A DNA stretch of 64,000 nt from Alphaproteobacteria bacterium (GTDB taxonomy: Bacteria > Pseudomonadota > Alphaproteobacteria > Micropepsales > Micropepsaceae). The translations under genes and the position numbers were made by a program. Shown here in pieces: positions 9,308 to 18,024 of this stretch. The notes beneath the pieces are model-generated. The model was given only the letters and a program-made list of their open reading frames with translations. It was not told the DNA's origin and searched no databases. Within the stretch, counting starts at the first letter, position 1. Each line of letters begins with the position of its first letter. The DNA is taken from the NCBI GenBank assembly GCA_947467345.1, contig CANIHD010000013.1:21305-85304 (forward strand). Reading direction: 5' to 3'.

Positions 9308-9895
9308 TTAGAACGGCAAAACCTTGCGTTCGGTGGTGTAAGACAAATAGCCGACATTGGCGCCCGCCCGCAGGCCTAAGCCCGTGCGCATCGGCGCCAG
9401 AATGATGTTCCCCGCCTGCTGATAGTTCACACCGATTCCGGCGATGAAATAATAACTGCCTTCGACACCCGGGAAGCGCTGAAAAATCGCGTTGTTGTTG
9501 GGCAGATGATAGACAAGCGTGAAGCTCTTCGAAGCATTGGCGCCAAGGTCGAAACCGATCGACGGTCCCTGCCAATAGACTTTCACCGAGCCGCCGGATT
9601 TGCGGTAAAGCGTGCCGTCGCCATAGCGCAAGCCGACGCCGATGGCGCCGGAGCCTTCCGACCCGATGATATAGGCGTTGGGCCGGCCATGGCTTTTGAA
9701 CACGGCCTCGACCGCCTTGGCGACCGCTTCGCTTCCCATCTGGAAAAAGCCGGACGCGCTTTTGACGATCTCGTCTTCCGTATAGGTGTCGTCCTGACTT
9801 GCGGGAGCGGTTGCCGGATCGGCCGCAGCTACGGCGGGCTGCGCGTTCACGACGCCCAGAACCGCGAAAATCGCGAGGGCCAAAAGCGTTTTCAT
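9308..9895 (-). CDS. eipA: EipA-like periplasmic envelope integrity protein (DUF1134)
   Basis: This 195-residue protein has a clear Sec signal peptide (residues 1 to about 23, cleaved near AVAA-AD). A conserved DUF1134 domain follows: TYTEDEIVKSASGFF at its start, then a beta-sheet domain with YIIGSEGSGAIGVGLRYGDG and a GPSIGFDLG repeat. The family is typical of Alphaproteobacteria, and the Brucella member EipA is needed for envelope integrity. Start 9895 is chosen because GGGGAG lies upstream and the signal peptide begins exactly there. The gene stands alone and converges with exoD. Confidence 0.85.
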   Translation of the reverse strand: MKTLLALAIFAVLGVVNAQPAVAAADPATAPASQDDTYTEDEIVKSASGFFQMGSEAVAKAVEAVFKSHGRPNAYIIGSEGSGAIGVGLRYGDGTLYRKSGGSVKVYWQGPSIGFDLGANASKSFTLVYHLPNNNAIFQRFPGVEGSYYFIAGIGVNYQQAGNIILAPMRTGLGLRAGANVGYLSYTTERKVLPF

Positions 9896-10065
9896 GGTTT
9901 TTCTCCCCGAGGCACGAAGCACCAAATCAGTCAGGCACGATGCTATAGGCAAGGCGCGAACTCAAACCCGGTAAACCTTCGGTTTCGAGCGGCTTTGCGC
10001 CGCGTTCTGTCCTCCAAGTCGCCGCAAATCAGTCTATGCTGTCCCCGCTTTGGCCGGAGGCCCGC

Positions 10066-11046
10066 ATGACGTACCTAACAGCCGCGATTGTATTTCTCGC
10101 CCTCGTCATCATTTTCGCGGGGGTCAAGGCCGTGCCACAAGGGCGCGAATGGACCGTCGAACGCTTCGGCCGCTTCACGCGCGTCCTCTCTCCGGGGTTA
10201 AACCTGATCATTCCAATGATCGACCGCATCGGGCACAAGCTCTCGATGATGGAAGAGCTGATCGACATTCCGAGCCAAGACGTGATTACGCGCGACAACG
10301 CCATGGTCACGGCCGACGCCATTGCGTTTTACCAAGTGATCGACGCGGTCAAGGCGGCCTATGAGGTGCGCGACTTGCGCGGCGGTATTCAGAATCTGAC
10401 TCTGACCAATGTGCGTACCGTCATCGGCTCGATGGACCTCGATGAGGTTCTGTCCAAGCGCGACGAAATCAACGAACGGCTTTTGCGGGTGCTCGACGCG
10501 GCCACGAACCCGTGGGGCATCAAGGTCACGCGTATTGAAATCAAAGATCTCTCGCCGCCCTCCGACATCACCGAGGCCATGGCGCGCCAGATGAAGGCAG
10601 AGCGTTTGCGCCGCGCTGTCGTTCTGGAAGCGGATGGCGAGAAAGAAGCTGCGATCTTGCGCGCGCAGGGACAAAAACAATCGGCCATTCTGGAAGCCGA
10701 AGGCCGGCGCGAAGCGGCGTTTCGCGATGCCGAGGCGCGCGAACGCGGCGCCGAAGCGGAAGCCAAGGCCACCCACATGGTGTCCGAGGCCATCGCTAAA
10801 GGCGATGTCGCGGCGGCGAATTACTTCCTCGGGCTGAAATATGTCGAGGCCTTTCATGCTTTGGCCACGGCGCCCAATCAGAAATTCGTCGTGGTGCCGA
10901 TGGAAACCTCCGGCCTATTGGGATCGCTGGCCGGCATTGGCGAATTGACGCGCGAAGTTTGGGGCGATCAGAATCAGCGCGGCACAGGTCGTGGCCCGCG
11001 GGGTGACGGCGGGACACCGCGCGGCACCGTGCCGTCATCGGTCTAG
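10066..11046 (+). CDS. qmcA: SPFH/band 7 membrane protease regulator (QmcA-like)
   Basis: The 326 residues begin with one membrane helix (about 3-20), then an SPFH/stomatin domain (about 20-180; ERFGRF, LSPGLNLIIPMID, and QDVITRDNAMVTADAI are family motifs). A charged coiled coil rich in Ala and Glu follows (about 185-255), then a short conserved tail. Start 10066 has GGAGG seven bases upstream. Proteins of this type form membrane microdomain complexes and usually pair with an NfeD protein, which is what follows after 10 bp. The pair is presumably one operon. Its role in protein quality control is family knowledge. Confidence 0.9.
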   Translation: MTYLTAAIVFLALVIIFAGVKAVPQGREWTVERFGRFTRVLSPGLNLIIPMIDRIGHKLSMMEELIDIPSQDVITRDNAMVTADAIAFYQVIDAVKAAYEVRDLRGGIQNLTLTNVRTVIGSMDLDEVLSKRDEINERLLRVLDAATNPWGIKVTRIEIKDLSPPSDITEAMARQMKAERLRRAVVLEADGEKEAAILRAQGQKQSAILEAEGRREAAFRDAEARERGAEAEAKATHMVSEAIAKGDVAAANYFLGLKYVEAFHALATAPNQKFVVVPMETSGLLGSLAGIGELTREVWGDQNQRGTGRGPRGDGGTPRGTVPSSV

Positions 11047-11056
11047 AGGCAGAACC

Positions 11057-11530
11057 ATGGAAGATTTGCTGCCGATTTTGGACAATATACGGGCGTGGCA
11101 TTGGTGGGCGCTTGCCGCCATGATGGTCGCGCTCGAAATGCTGTCGCCGACCTTTTACTTCCTGTGGCCGGGCATCGCCGCCGCTGTCGTGGGTTTGATT
11201 CTGATAGCGGCCCCGGACCTTTCCGCGGACGTGCAGATTGTTACCTTCGCCGTCCTTGCAGTTGTCGCCACGGTGGCTTGGAAACGTTTCGCGCCGGCCT
11301 CGTGGATATCCAATGAGCCGGTCGGAACGTTGAACCAACGCGCCGCGCAATATGCTGGGCGGCGGGTCAAGGTCACCGGCGATTTTCAAGGCGGGCGCGG
11401 CGCCATACTTCTCGACGACTCGCGCTGGAGCGCGATCACCAGCGACGGATCCAATCCGCTGAACGGCGATACTGTCGAGGTGGTAGGTGCCGATGGCGCC
11501 ATGCTGCGGGTAAGCCGCAGCATAAACTAG
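11057..11530 (+). CDS. NfeD-family membrane protein (YbbJ-like)
   Basis: This is a 157-residue protein of the short NfeD class. It has an N-terminal hydrophobic region with helices around WWALAAMMVALEMLSPTFYFL and GIAAAVVGLILIAAP. A C-terminal OB-fold domain follows (GTLNQRAAQYAGRRVKV to GDTVEVVGADGAMLRV). Short NfeD proteins bind stomatin-like partners, and the SPFH gene is immediately upstream, so the two probably act as one complex. The gene ends in a 7-bp-stem palindrome around the stop (11526-11542) that has no T-run. Confidence 0.85.
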   Translation: MEDLLPILDNIRAWHWWALAAMMVALEMLSPTFYFLWPGIAAAVVGLILIAAPDLSADVQIVTFAVLAVVATVAWKRFAPASWISNEPVGTLNQRAAQYAGRRVKVTGDFQGGRGAILLDDSRWSAITSDGSNPLNGDTVEVVGADGAMLRVSRSIN

Positions 11531-11590
11531 CTCCAAGCTAGTCTCGTTATCATGCGGAACGCGAACGTTGTCCCGCTTTCACTGCTTCCG

Positions 11591-11760
11591 TGTCCTGGCC
11601 CGCAACAGCGGGCCATCTAGATGACGACAGACTTCTTCTTTGAAGAAGAAGTGAGATTGATTAGCTATTTTATTTTCGTGTTCAGCTATTTTATTGTCGT
11701 GTTCAGTTGCCACCACGCGTGACGCGTCGCCTGGATGGCCCGCTGTTGGGGGCCATGACA
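11591..11760. repeat. REP-like palindromic pair enclosing a hairpin and 21-bp tandem repeats
   Basis: Two 30-bp arms (11591-11620 and 11731-11760) are inverted copies with three mismatches. Each arm contains a palindrome; in the left arm TGGCCCGC and GCGGGCCA form a perfect 8-bp stem around AACA. Between them lie a perfect 10-bp stem (11631-11652, loop TG) and two adjacent 21-bp direct repeats (11663-11683 and 11684-11704, one mismatch). The unit resembles the short palindromic intergenic repeats (…GGATGGCC…GGCCATGACG…) known from many Alphaproteobacteria. It sits between the convergent nfeD and cysQ genes and may also stop transcription. Confidence 0.75.
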
Positions 11761-11793
11761 TGTGGGGATGGGCTACAAACGCAAAATTCTAAC

Positions 11794-12600
11794 TCACGCG
11801 GCCGGCCGTCCACGCGCGATGAAATGAGGATTGGCGAATCCTTGCGCCGCCTTTCCGTAGCGAAATGGCGTTCCATCGATTTGCGTCACGGAACCGCCCG
11901 AAGCCGCCAGCACGGCGTGCCCCGCCGCCACGTCCCATTCCATGGTGCGGCCGAGACGCGGATAAATATCGGCCTCGCCGGTGGCGACCAGGCAGAATTT
12001 CAGCGACGAGCCGGCCGCTACGAGGTCCAAAATCTTGTACTGCGCCAGAAATTCTTCCGTCTTGTAGTCCCGGTGCGAACGGCTAGCGACGGCGATCAAG
12101 CCATCGGCAGGCGCGCGGCGCGCGCTGATGATTTTCGCTTTTGTCAGGTCCAGCTCTGCGTTCGCGAGCGCGGGGATTTCGGCGGCAAAGGCTTCGTCGC
12201 CGGTCGTGTCGCCGACAAACATGCGTTCCAAAGCCGGCGCCAGCACCACACCGCAGACCGGCACCCCGCCCTCGATCAACGCGATATTGACGGCGAACTC
12301 GCCGTTGCGCTGGATGAACTCCTTGGTGCCGTCCAGCGGATCGACCAAAAAGAACCTTCCGCTGGTTTTGGGGATACTCCCCGCCGCCGCGGCCTCTTCA
12401 GCCACCACCGGAATATCGGGGGCAAATTTCGCCAGCCGCGCCGAGATCAAGACTTCAGCCTCTTCGTCCGCGAACGTTACGGGCGAGGCGTCGGATTTGG
12501 CGCGGGCTTCGATCTCGCCGGCATAATGGCTGAGAATGAGAGCCCCGGCATCCTGGGCAATACGGCAAAGTTCCGCCGCGAAGGGAGAGAGTTTCAGCAT
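11794..12600 (-). CDS. cysQ: 3'(2'),5'-bisphosphate nucleotidase CysQ
   Basis: This 268-residue enzyme belongs to the inositol-phosphatase superfamily. Metal-site motifs are in order: DASPVTFADEEAE, PVVAEE, and FLVDPLDGTKEFI, followed by a C-terminal MEWDVAAGHAVLAASGG motif. TKEF after DPLDG is the CysQ signature that distinguishes it from inositol monophosphatase. It converts 3'-phosphoadenosine 5'-phosphate to AMP during sulfate assimilation and recycling. I chose the ATG at 12600 because the family starts with MLK near the first helix; a TTG 16 codons upstream is possible but lies inside the CtrA box. It is divergent from chpT. Confidence 0.85.
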   Translation of the reverse strand: MLKLSPFAAELCRIAQDAGALILSHYAGEIEARAKSDASPVTFADEEAEVLISARLAKFAPDIPVVAEEAAAAGSIPKTSGRFFLVDPLDGTKEFIQRNGEFAVNIALIEGGVPVCGVVLAPALERMFVGDTTGDEAFAAEIPALANAELDLTKAKIISARRAPADGLIAVASRSHRDYKTEEFLAQYKILDLVAAGSSLKFCLVATGEADIYPRLGRTMEWDVAAGHAVLAASGGSVTQIDGTPFRYGKAAQGFANPHFIARGRPAA

Positions 12601-12640
12601 GTCAGCACGCAGAAAGTCGGGTTGAAGGCCAGGCTCATCT

Positions 12641-12655
12641 TTAAGCAATCCTTAA
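12641..12655. promoter_or_regulatory. Perfect CtrA box (TTAA-N7-TTAA) between cysQ and chpT
   Basis: TTAA at 12641-12644 and TTAA at 12652-12655 are separated by exactly seven bases (GCAATCC). This is the consensus for CtrA, whose gene lies 2 kb away. It sits 79 bp before the chpT start and 40 bp before the cysQ start. The likely role is CtrA control of chpT, a component of its own phosphorelay; this is inference from the motif. Confidence 0.65.
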
Positions 12656-12733
12656 GACCGTGGGGCGAAAGTTACCGCATAGAAACTATGATTCGGTGAA
12701 CACCCCGTGCTGCATTCCTTAAAAGGCGTGGCC

Positions 12734-13351
12734 ATGAACGATCTCGACTTTGCCGCTCTTCTCGTCTCGCGCGTGTGCCACGACCTTGTGAGCCCCGTGG
12801 GTGCGGTGGTCAACGGACTGGAAGTGCTGGAAGACGAAACCGATGCTGAGATGCGCGAGGACGCTCTGCGTCTTGTCGCCTCCTCGGCGGAACAGGCAGC
12901 GGCGCGGCTGCAATTCGCGCGAATCGCTTATGGCGCCGCCGGTTCAGCGGGTGCGGAACTCGACATGACCGAAGTCGCCCGCGTTGTGACGGGGCTGATG
13001 AAGGGCGGTAAGGTTGAACTGATCTGGACGCCACAAGCCATTAATTGGCCCAAAGATTGGGCAAAACTCCTTATGAATACGGTTGTTGTGGCGATGGACT
13101 GCCTGCCGCGCGGCGGACGTGTCAGCGTGGAATTGCCCGCCGATCCTCAGGCACGGCAGTTTTCGGTGATCGCCACGGGAACTGTGGCGCGCATCAACCA
13201 GGATACGGAGCGGGCCCTGAAGGGCGAACCGGCCGGCGCTCTGGATGGCCGCCTGATCCAACCTTATTTGACGCATATTTTGTCGCGTGGCCTGAACGCC
13301 GCGTTGACCGTGACTCTTGGCGAAGGCGAGGTCCGCTTCGACGCCGGCTAG
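12734..13351 (+). CDS. chpT: Histidine phosphotransferase ChpT
   Basis: The 205-residue protein has the pseudo-kinase architecture of ChpT. A dimerisation helix carries the phospho-accepting His16 in RVCHDLVSPVGAVVNGLEVL, and the degenerate ATPase-like domain keeps the fold but lacks the nucleotide-binding boxes. In Caulobacter ChpT passes phosphate from CckA to CtrA and CpdR. The start has GGCG spacing typical of this genome and follows the CtrA box. The next gene is a CheY-like regulator and then convergent ctrA, a classic alphaproteobacterial neighbourhood. Confidence 0.92.
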   Translation: MNDLDFAALLVSRVCHDLVSPVGAVVNGLEVLEDETDAEMREDALRLVASSAEQAAARLQFARIAYGAAGSAGAELDMTEVARVVTGLMKGGKVELIWTPQAINWPKDWAKLLMNTVVVAMDCLPRGGRVSVELPADPQARQFSVIATGTVARINQDTERALKGEPAGALDGRLIQPYLTHILSRGLNAALTVTLGEGEVRFDAG

Positions 13352-13454
13352 GCCTCAATGTCCTGGCGCTTCACGCGGCCTTAACCGAGGCTTGCGATCA
13401 TGACGCATGCGGAACCCGGCCGTTTTGAGGGCCGTACCGCAGCCGGAGAGCGCC

Positions 13455-13823
13455 ATGAGACATTGCTTGATCGTCGACGATTCTCGGATTGTCCGCAAAG
13501 TCGCGCGCCGTATTCTCGAAGAATTCGAGCTGGATGTTTCCGAGGCGGATGACGGCTCTATCGCGCTCGATCTGTGCCGCAGGCAGATGCCCGATGCGAT
13601 TCTGCTCGATGGACATGTGCCCAGCGTTCCGGCCAGCGAATTCTTACGCGCGCTTCGGCGCGAAGTTGGCGGCGACAAGCCGTTCGTGATTTTTTGCGCT
13701 ATCGAAACCGACGTCTCGCAATTGACGGAAGCGGTGGCAGCCGGCGCGAACGATTATCTTCTGAAGCCCTATGACCGCAATATTCTGCTCGCCAAGTTGA
13801 GCGAAATCGGATTGTTGGAATAG
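13455..13823 (+). CDS. Single-domain CheY-like response regulator
   Basis: This is a stand-alone receiver of 122 residues. It keeps the acid pair VDDS, phospho-Asp52 in AILLDGHVPS, and the conserved Lys in YLLKPYD. There is no output domain. The usual N-M-P after the phospho-Asp is replaced by G-H-V-P, as in other regulators found next to ChpT and CtrA. Its partner is not visible, but the location between chpT and ctrA suggests it takes phosphate from the ChpT relay or acts in motility control. It lies 103 bp after chpT and converges with ctrA across a terminator. Confidence 0.88.
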   Translation: MRHCLIVDDSRIVRKVARRILEEFELDVSEADDGSIALDLCRRQMPDAILLDGHVPSVPASEFLRALRREVGGDKPFVIFCAIETDVSQLTEAVAAGANDYLLKPYDRNILLAKLSEIGLLE

Positions 13824-13867
13824 GCGCGTTTTCGTTCGGCGAAAATCTCTATCGCAAAACAAAAGAT

Positions 13868-13890
13868 AAGGGGCGCAACTCGCGCCCCTT
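13868..13890. terminator. Intrinsic terminator between the CheY-like gene and ctrA
   Basis: A perfect 9-bp stem (AAGGGGCGC / GCGCCCCTT) closes on loop AACTC. On the minus strand it is followed by a T-rich tract (ATCTTTTGTTTTGC), so it serves ctrA best. On the plus strand only GTT follows, so termination of the regulator gene would be weaker. Confidence 0.75.
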
Positions 13891-13948
13891 GTTCCCCCGC
13901 TCTGCCCCGGCACCTTGCGGCACCAAACAAAGCCTATAAACGCGAAAC

Positions 13949-14638
13949 CTACGCCGCCTTCTCTTCCGGATCGCGCAGTACATAGCCGCGGCCCCAGACG
14001 GTTTCGATGTAATGTTCGCCATTGCAGGCCACTGCGAGTTTCTTGCGCAGCTTGCAGATGAACACGTCGATGATCTTGAGTTCTGGCTCGTCCATGCCGC
14101 CGTAAAGATGATTCAAGAACATCTCTTTCGTCAGCGTCGTGCCTTTGCGCAGTGAAAGCAGCTCCAGCATTTGATATTCCTTGCCGGTCAGATGCACACG
14201 CTGGCTGTCGACCTCGACTGTCTTGGCATCGAGATTGACGGTAAGTTTTCCGGTGGTAATCACCGATTGCGAATGGCCCTTGGAGCGGCGCACCACCGCT
14301 TGGATTCGCGCAACCAACTCGTCCTTTTGGAACGGCTTGGTCATATAATCGTCGGCGCCGAAACCGAGCGCCTTAACTTTCGCTTCCACAATGGCATTGC
14401 CGGACAGGATCAGCACCGGTGTGATCACCTTTGCCAAACGCAGCGATTTCAACACTTCAAAACCGCTCATATCCGGCAATTGAAGATCAAGCACGATGAT
14501 GTCGTAGTCATACAGCTTGCCGAGATCGATGCCCTCTTCGCCAAGGTCCGTCGTGTAGACGTTAAAACCTTCCGAGCGCAGCATCAGCTCGATGCTGCGG
14601 GCCATTGCGCTGTCATCTTCGATCAGGAGTACGCGCAT
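13949..14638 (-). CDS. ctrA: Cell-cycle master regulator CtrA
   Basis: The 229-residue protein is a full-length OmpR-type regulator. The receiver domain has IEDD, phospho-Asp51 in [11 protein letters not shown] and Lys101 in YMTKPF. The C-terminal winged-helix domain has [13 protein letters not shown], the recognition region [18 protein letters not shown] and the end motif WGRGYVLR. Degree of match leaves no reasonable alternative. CtrA controls DNA replication start, division and flagellar genes by binding TTAA-N7-TTAA sites. Two perfect sites are seen in this window (12641 and 40560) and one near match lies in its own upstream region. A GANTC methylation site (14807) also lies there, as in Caulobacter. 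Confidence 0.97.
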   Translation of the reverse strand: MRVLLIEDDSAMARSIELMLRSEGFNVYTTDLGEEGIDLGKLYDYDIIVLDLQLPDMSGFEVLKSLRLAKVITPVLILSGNAIVEAKVKALGFGADDYMTKPFQKDELVARIQAVVRRSKGHSQSVITTGKLTVNLDAKTVEVDSQRVHLTGKEYQMLELLSLRKGTTLTKEMFLNHLYGGMDEPELKIIDVFICKLRKKLAVACNGEHYIETVWGRGYVLRDPEEKAA

Positions 14639-14806
14639 TCCTAAACCCCCTCAAACCGGCGCGAGTGCCCCCCAAATGGTTAGCTGGCGCCGTTAATCAG
14701 TGACCCAACCCTAAAGGGAATTGGTCAACACGAGCTTTCGCGCTCCGGCTAAATGCAACCTTTGCCCGGGTTGCTCCAGGGCCTTCCGGCACCCGCAACA
14801 TCCCTT

Positions 14807-14837
14807 GATTCGCTTCGTTAAGTTTACCGCCACTTAA
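14807..14837. promoter_or_regulatory. Divergent ctrA/fliI control region: GANTC site and near-CtrA box
   Basis: The 282-bp gap between ctrA and fliI contains GATTC (14807-14811), the recognition sequence of the CcrM methylase, and TTTA-N7-TTAA (14823-14837), one base away from the CtrA consensus. In Caulobacter, ctrA transcription depends on GANTC methylation and CtrA autoregulation, and flagellar genes are CtrA targets. The spacing to either promoter could not be established. Confidence 0.4.
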
Positions 14838-14920
14838 AGCCTCTGGTTCAAGATGCATTGTCGGAAAGCGCCTCCCCCTACGAAAAAAGGTGGAAGCGGC
14901 ACCGTCATGTAGGGGGATTC

Positions 14921-16049
14921 GTGGAAAGTTTACTTCAGGCTGTCGAGGGGCTTCCCCGCTACGCGCGATTCGGTCGCGTAACGCGGGTTGAGGGCCTTTT
15001 GGTGGAAGTTAGCGGGGCGCAAGGGGCCATTGGCCTGGGCGGTCGCGTCAAAATCGCCAATGCCGATACACCCGATCTGCCATGCGAAGTCGTGGGGTTC
15101 CGCGATGGACGGGCCCTGGCGATGCCGTTCGGCCGCCTTGAGGGCATTTCCTTGGGCGCGCGGGCAACATTCGACGATACCAATTCAGCTATTTTCCCGT
15201 GCGATGCGTGGCTCGGCCGCGTGGTCAACGCCTTTGGTCGCCAGGGCGACGGCAAAGGCGCGCCGGCTCAGGGGCTCGCCCCTTACGCGCTTCGCGCCTC
15301 GCCGCCGCCGGCGCATACACGCTCACGCCTCGGTGGTCCGCTCGATCTCGGCGTCCGCGCTCTGAATAGTTTTGTCACCTGCTGCAGCGGTCAGCGCATC
15401 GGCATTTTCTCGGGCTCGGGTGTCGGCAAATCGACTCTCATGGCGATGATGGCGCGCAACACCGTCGCCGATGTCATTGTCATCGGCCTGATCGGCGAAC
15501 GTGGCCGCGAAGTAAAAGAATTCATCGAAGAACTCGGCGACGAAGGTTTGTCGCGCAGCGTCATTATCGCCGCTACCTCGGATGAAGCGCCGCTGCTGCG
15601 CCGCCAGGCTGCTTTCGTGGCCATGGCGACAGCGGAATATTTCCGCGATCAAGGCCTGCATGTTTTGCTCGTTATGGATTCGGTCACGCGCTTTGCCATG
15701 GCGCAGCGCGTGATCGGCTTGTCGGCCGGCGAACCGCCCGCCTCCAAAGGCTATACGCCAACCGTCTTTGCAGAATTGCCGCGTTTGCTGGAACGCGCCG
15801 GTCCTGGTCTTGAGGGGCAGCTTGGCAGCATTACCGGGCTTTTCACCGTGTTGGTGGAAGGTGACGACCACAACGAACCGATCGCCGACGCAGTGCGCGG
15901 CATTCTGGACGGCCACATCGTCTTGGAACGCGCCATCGCGGAACGCGGCCGCTACCCGGCCGTGAACATTCTGAAATCGGTGTCGCGAACAATGCCTGCT
16001 TGCAACACCGAAGAAGAGCGGCAGCTAATCGCAAAAGCGCGCGCGCATA
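14921..16049 (+). pseudogene. fliI: Flagellar export ATPase FliI, C-terminus replaced by an IS end
   Basis: About 376 residues of FliI are intact. They include the N-terminal beta-barrel, Walker A GSGVGKST, the ATPase core IGLIGERGREVKEFIEE, Walker B VLLVMDSVTRFA and YTPTVFAELPRLLERAG. After KARAHM the frame runs into an IS3-type terminal repeat at 16050 and ends at a stop at 16133-16135, losing roughly the last 60 native residues. I chose the GTG at 14921 as start because AGGGGG precedes it and homologues begin there; an upstream in-frame TTG (14858) would add 21 residues. No other flagellar gene is intact nearby, so the organism may no longer assemble a flagellum from this locus. Confidence 0.85.
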
Positions 16050-16143
16050 TGATCTGCCCCCTTCAGAGTGGTCCATCGACCATTTTAGTCTGGACCCTGA
16101 AGGAGAAGACAAATGGGCAAGAAGCACGGGCCTGAGGAGATTA
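16050..16143 (+). mobile_element. IS3-family left-end remnant (94 bp)
   Basis: From TGATCTGCCCCC onward these 94 bp match the minus-strand copy at 18529-18622 with one mismatch. They include the terminal repeat and the first ten codons of orfA (ATG at 16113). The match ends abruptly at 16143, and flagellin-like sequence starts. The rest of the IS is missing, so this is a scar of an insertion followed by deletion or recombination. Confidence 0.85.
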
Positions 16144-16766
16144 ACGGCACGTCGGTGATGCGCCGCATGGAAGAATTATTAGTCCAGGCCGCGACCATCC
16201 TCAACACTAAGGATGGCAGTTCCTACACCTATGCCGGTGAAAACGATCAAACGCCCCCGATCACCGTGACCAGCCTTGCCGATCTTGCGGCGCTGCCGAG
16301 CGTGGACGGTGCCTTTGCCAATGGCTCGATCGCGCGCACAGCCCGGATCGGCGAAAACAGAATGGTTCAGGTCGGCGTGCTCGCTTCAGATGTGGCCACG
16401 GACCTTTTCTCGCTCTTTCGCGACGTGGCGCAGTTCAACGCCTCGGCAAGCGGACCGTTCGGACAGAACCTGACGGCAGCGCAAGAAAATTTCATTCAAA
16501 CGAATATTCCGACCGCTACCACCGCAATGTCGAATGCCACCTCCATTACGGCAGCCAATGGCGACCGCTACCGCATGGTGCAAAACGCCATCACCGACCT
16601 GGATTCGACCGCGACGGTCTACAAAGGTTTCACGGCGGATATCGAGGAAGTGGACATGGCCGAGGCCCTTTCCCGGCTCCAGCAGAACCAGCTGGCCCTC
16701 CAGGCCTCATTCCAAATTTCCTCGACGCTGGGGCAACTTACGCTTCTGGACTTCATCAACAACTAG
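16144..16766 (+). pseudogene. Flagellin/FlgL-like C-terminal fragment, in frame with an IS start
   Basis: About 207 residues remain. The C-terminus has the heptad-like flagellin_C helix (DMAEALSRLQQNQLALQAS through LGQLTLLDFI). The N-terminal part contains SSYTYAGENDQTPPI, which resembles the outer edge of the flagellin D1 domain (YLFAG-type motif). The 5' part is gone. By chance the orfA start codon of the IS scar at 16113 is in frame, so a chimera beginning MGKKHGPEEI then flagellin could be translated. It could be flagellin or the FlgL junction protein; the remaining sequence does not separate them. Confidence 0.7.
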
Positions 16767-16811
16767 TTCCCGGCTTGCGTCCGGAGCCCTTGCCCCTATA
16801 AGGCTCGGCTC

Positions 16812-17942
16812 ATGAACGCCCCTTTGAACAGCCTAGGCTTGGCCAAACCGCCTTCCGCGACCCGTGTCGTCGCCGCCATGTCGGGCGGCGTGGACTCGTC
16901 CGTTGTCGCGGCGCTGCTCAAGCGTGATGGCTATGACGTCGTCGGGGTCACGCTCCAGCTTTACGATCACGGCGCCGCGGTGAAGAAAAAAGGCGCTTGC
17001 TGCGCCGGGCAAGACATTCACGATGCGCGCCGCGTCGCCGAGCATCTCGGCATCTCGCATTACGTGCTCGACTACGAAGAGCGCTTCCGCCGCCAGGTGA
17101 TGGATGATTTCGCCGCCTCCTATGCGCGCGGCGAAACGCCGATCCCGTGCGTGCGTTGCAATGAGCGCGTGAAGTTCGGCGACCTCCTCGATCTCGCGCG
17201 CGAACTCGGCGCCGATGCTCTGGCGACTGGGCATTACGTCCGCCGCGAAATGGGCGCTGAAGGGCCGGAGCTTCACCGCGCAATCGATGACAGCCGCGAC
17301 CAAAGCTATTTCCTTTTCGCCACCACAGCGCAGCAGCTCGACATGGTGCGGTTTCCGCTGGGCGACAAGCCGAAAAGCGATGTGCGCGCCATCGCCACCG
17401 AGCTCGGCCTCATCACCGCCGACAAGCCGGACAGCCAGGATATTTGCTTCGTGCCGCAAGGGCGCTACGGCGACGTGGTCGAACGGCTAAAGCCGGGCGC
17501 GGCGCAAGCCGGCGAGATTGTGGACATGGAGGGGCGCGTCATCGGCACTCATCCGGGCATCATTCATTTCACGGTCGGTCAGCGCAAAGGTCTGGGCCTC
17601 TCCGGCAATGAAGACCCGCTCTTTGTCGTGTCGCTGGATGCGGAAACAAAGCGCGTTGTCGTCGGGCCGCGCGAAGCCCTGCGTGTACGGACGATTACGC
17701 TCGCCAACGTCAATTGGCTGAGCCCCGTGGTTGAAGATTGCCTGGTGAAGGTGCGCTCAACGCGCGCGCCCGTACCGGCACGCGTCACCGCCCTCGAGGG
17801 TGGCCGTGCCTCGGTTGAGCTTCTGAACGGCGAAGAAGGAGTGGCTCCGGGCCAGGCTTGCGTGTTCTACGCCGAGTCCGGCTCACGCGTGCTTGGCGGC
17901 GGCTGGATTGTGAGCCGCGAACGCGCCGGCAAGGCCGCCTAA
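16812..17942 (+). CDS. mnmA: tRNA-specific 2-thiouridylase MnmA
   Basis: This is a full-length 376-residue enzyme. It carries the PP-loop SGGVDSSV near the N-terminus, the first catalytic Cys in [11 protein letters not shown], the second in the SQDICFVP motif, and a C-terminal beta-barrel tRNA-binding domain ([12 protein letters not shown]). It installs the s2U34 thiolation on tRNA-Lys, -Glu and -Gln. The gene is intact although it lies inside the IS-scarred region. It ends 82 bp before tRNA-Met, and a good promoter for that tRNA lies between them. Confidence 0.95.
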   Translation: MNAPLNSLGLAKPPSATRVVAAMSGGVDSSVVAALLKRDGYDVVGVTLQLYDHGAAVKKKGACCAGQDIHDARRVAEHLGISHYVLDYEERFRRQVMDDFAASYARGETPIPCVRCNERVKFGDLLDLARELGADALATGHYVRREMGAEGPELHRAIDDSRDQSYFLFATTAQQLDMVRFPLGDKPKSDVRAIATELGLITADKPDSQDICFVPQGRYGDVVERLKPGAAQAGEIVDMEGRVIGTHPGIIHFTVGQRKGLGLSGNEDPLFVVSLDAETKRVVVGPREALRVRTITLANVNWLSPVVEDCLVKVRSTRAPVPARVTALEGGRASVELLNGEEGVAPGQACVFYAESGSRVLGGGWIVSRERAGKAA

Positions 17943-17984
17943 ACACGGCACTAAGGGCCGCAAAACTGCTGGTTTTTCCGCGCC

Positions 17985-18013
17985 TTGACAGGGAAGACAC
18001 CCGCCCCTTACAT
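17985..18013 (+). promoter_or_regulatory. Sigma-70 promoter for tRNA-Met
   Basis: TTGACA at 17985-17990 and TTACAT at 18008-18013 are separated by 17 bp, and the tRNA begins 12 bp further on. The -35 hexamer is a perfect consensus. It is the best promoter in the window. Confidence 0.7.
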
Positions 18014-18024
18014 CCGCCGCCTAT

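Noticed and set aside
11579..11761. Small minus-strand frame through the REP-like unit
   Set aside because: It consists of the repeats themselves (EHDNKIA twice) and has no ribosome-binding site or homology.
13381..13395. CtrA site before the CheY-like gene (TTAA-N7-TTGC)
   Set aside because: Only one half matches; single TTAA motifs occur by chance.
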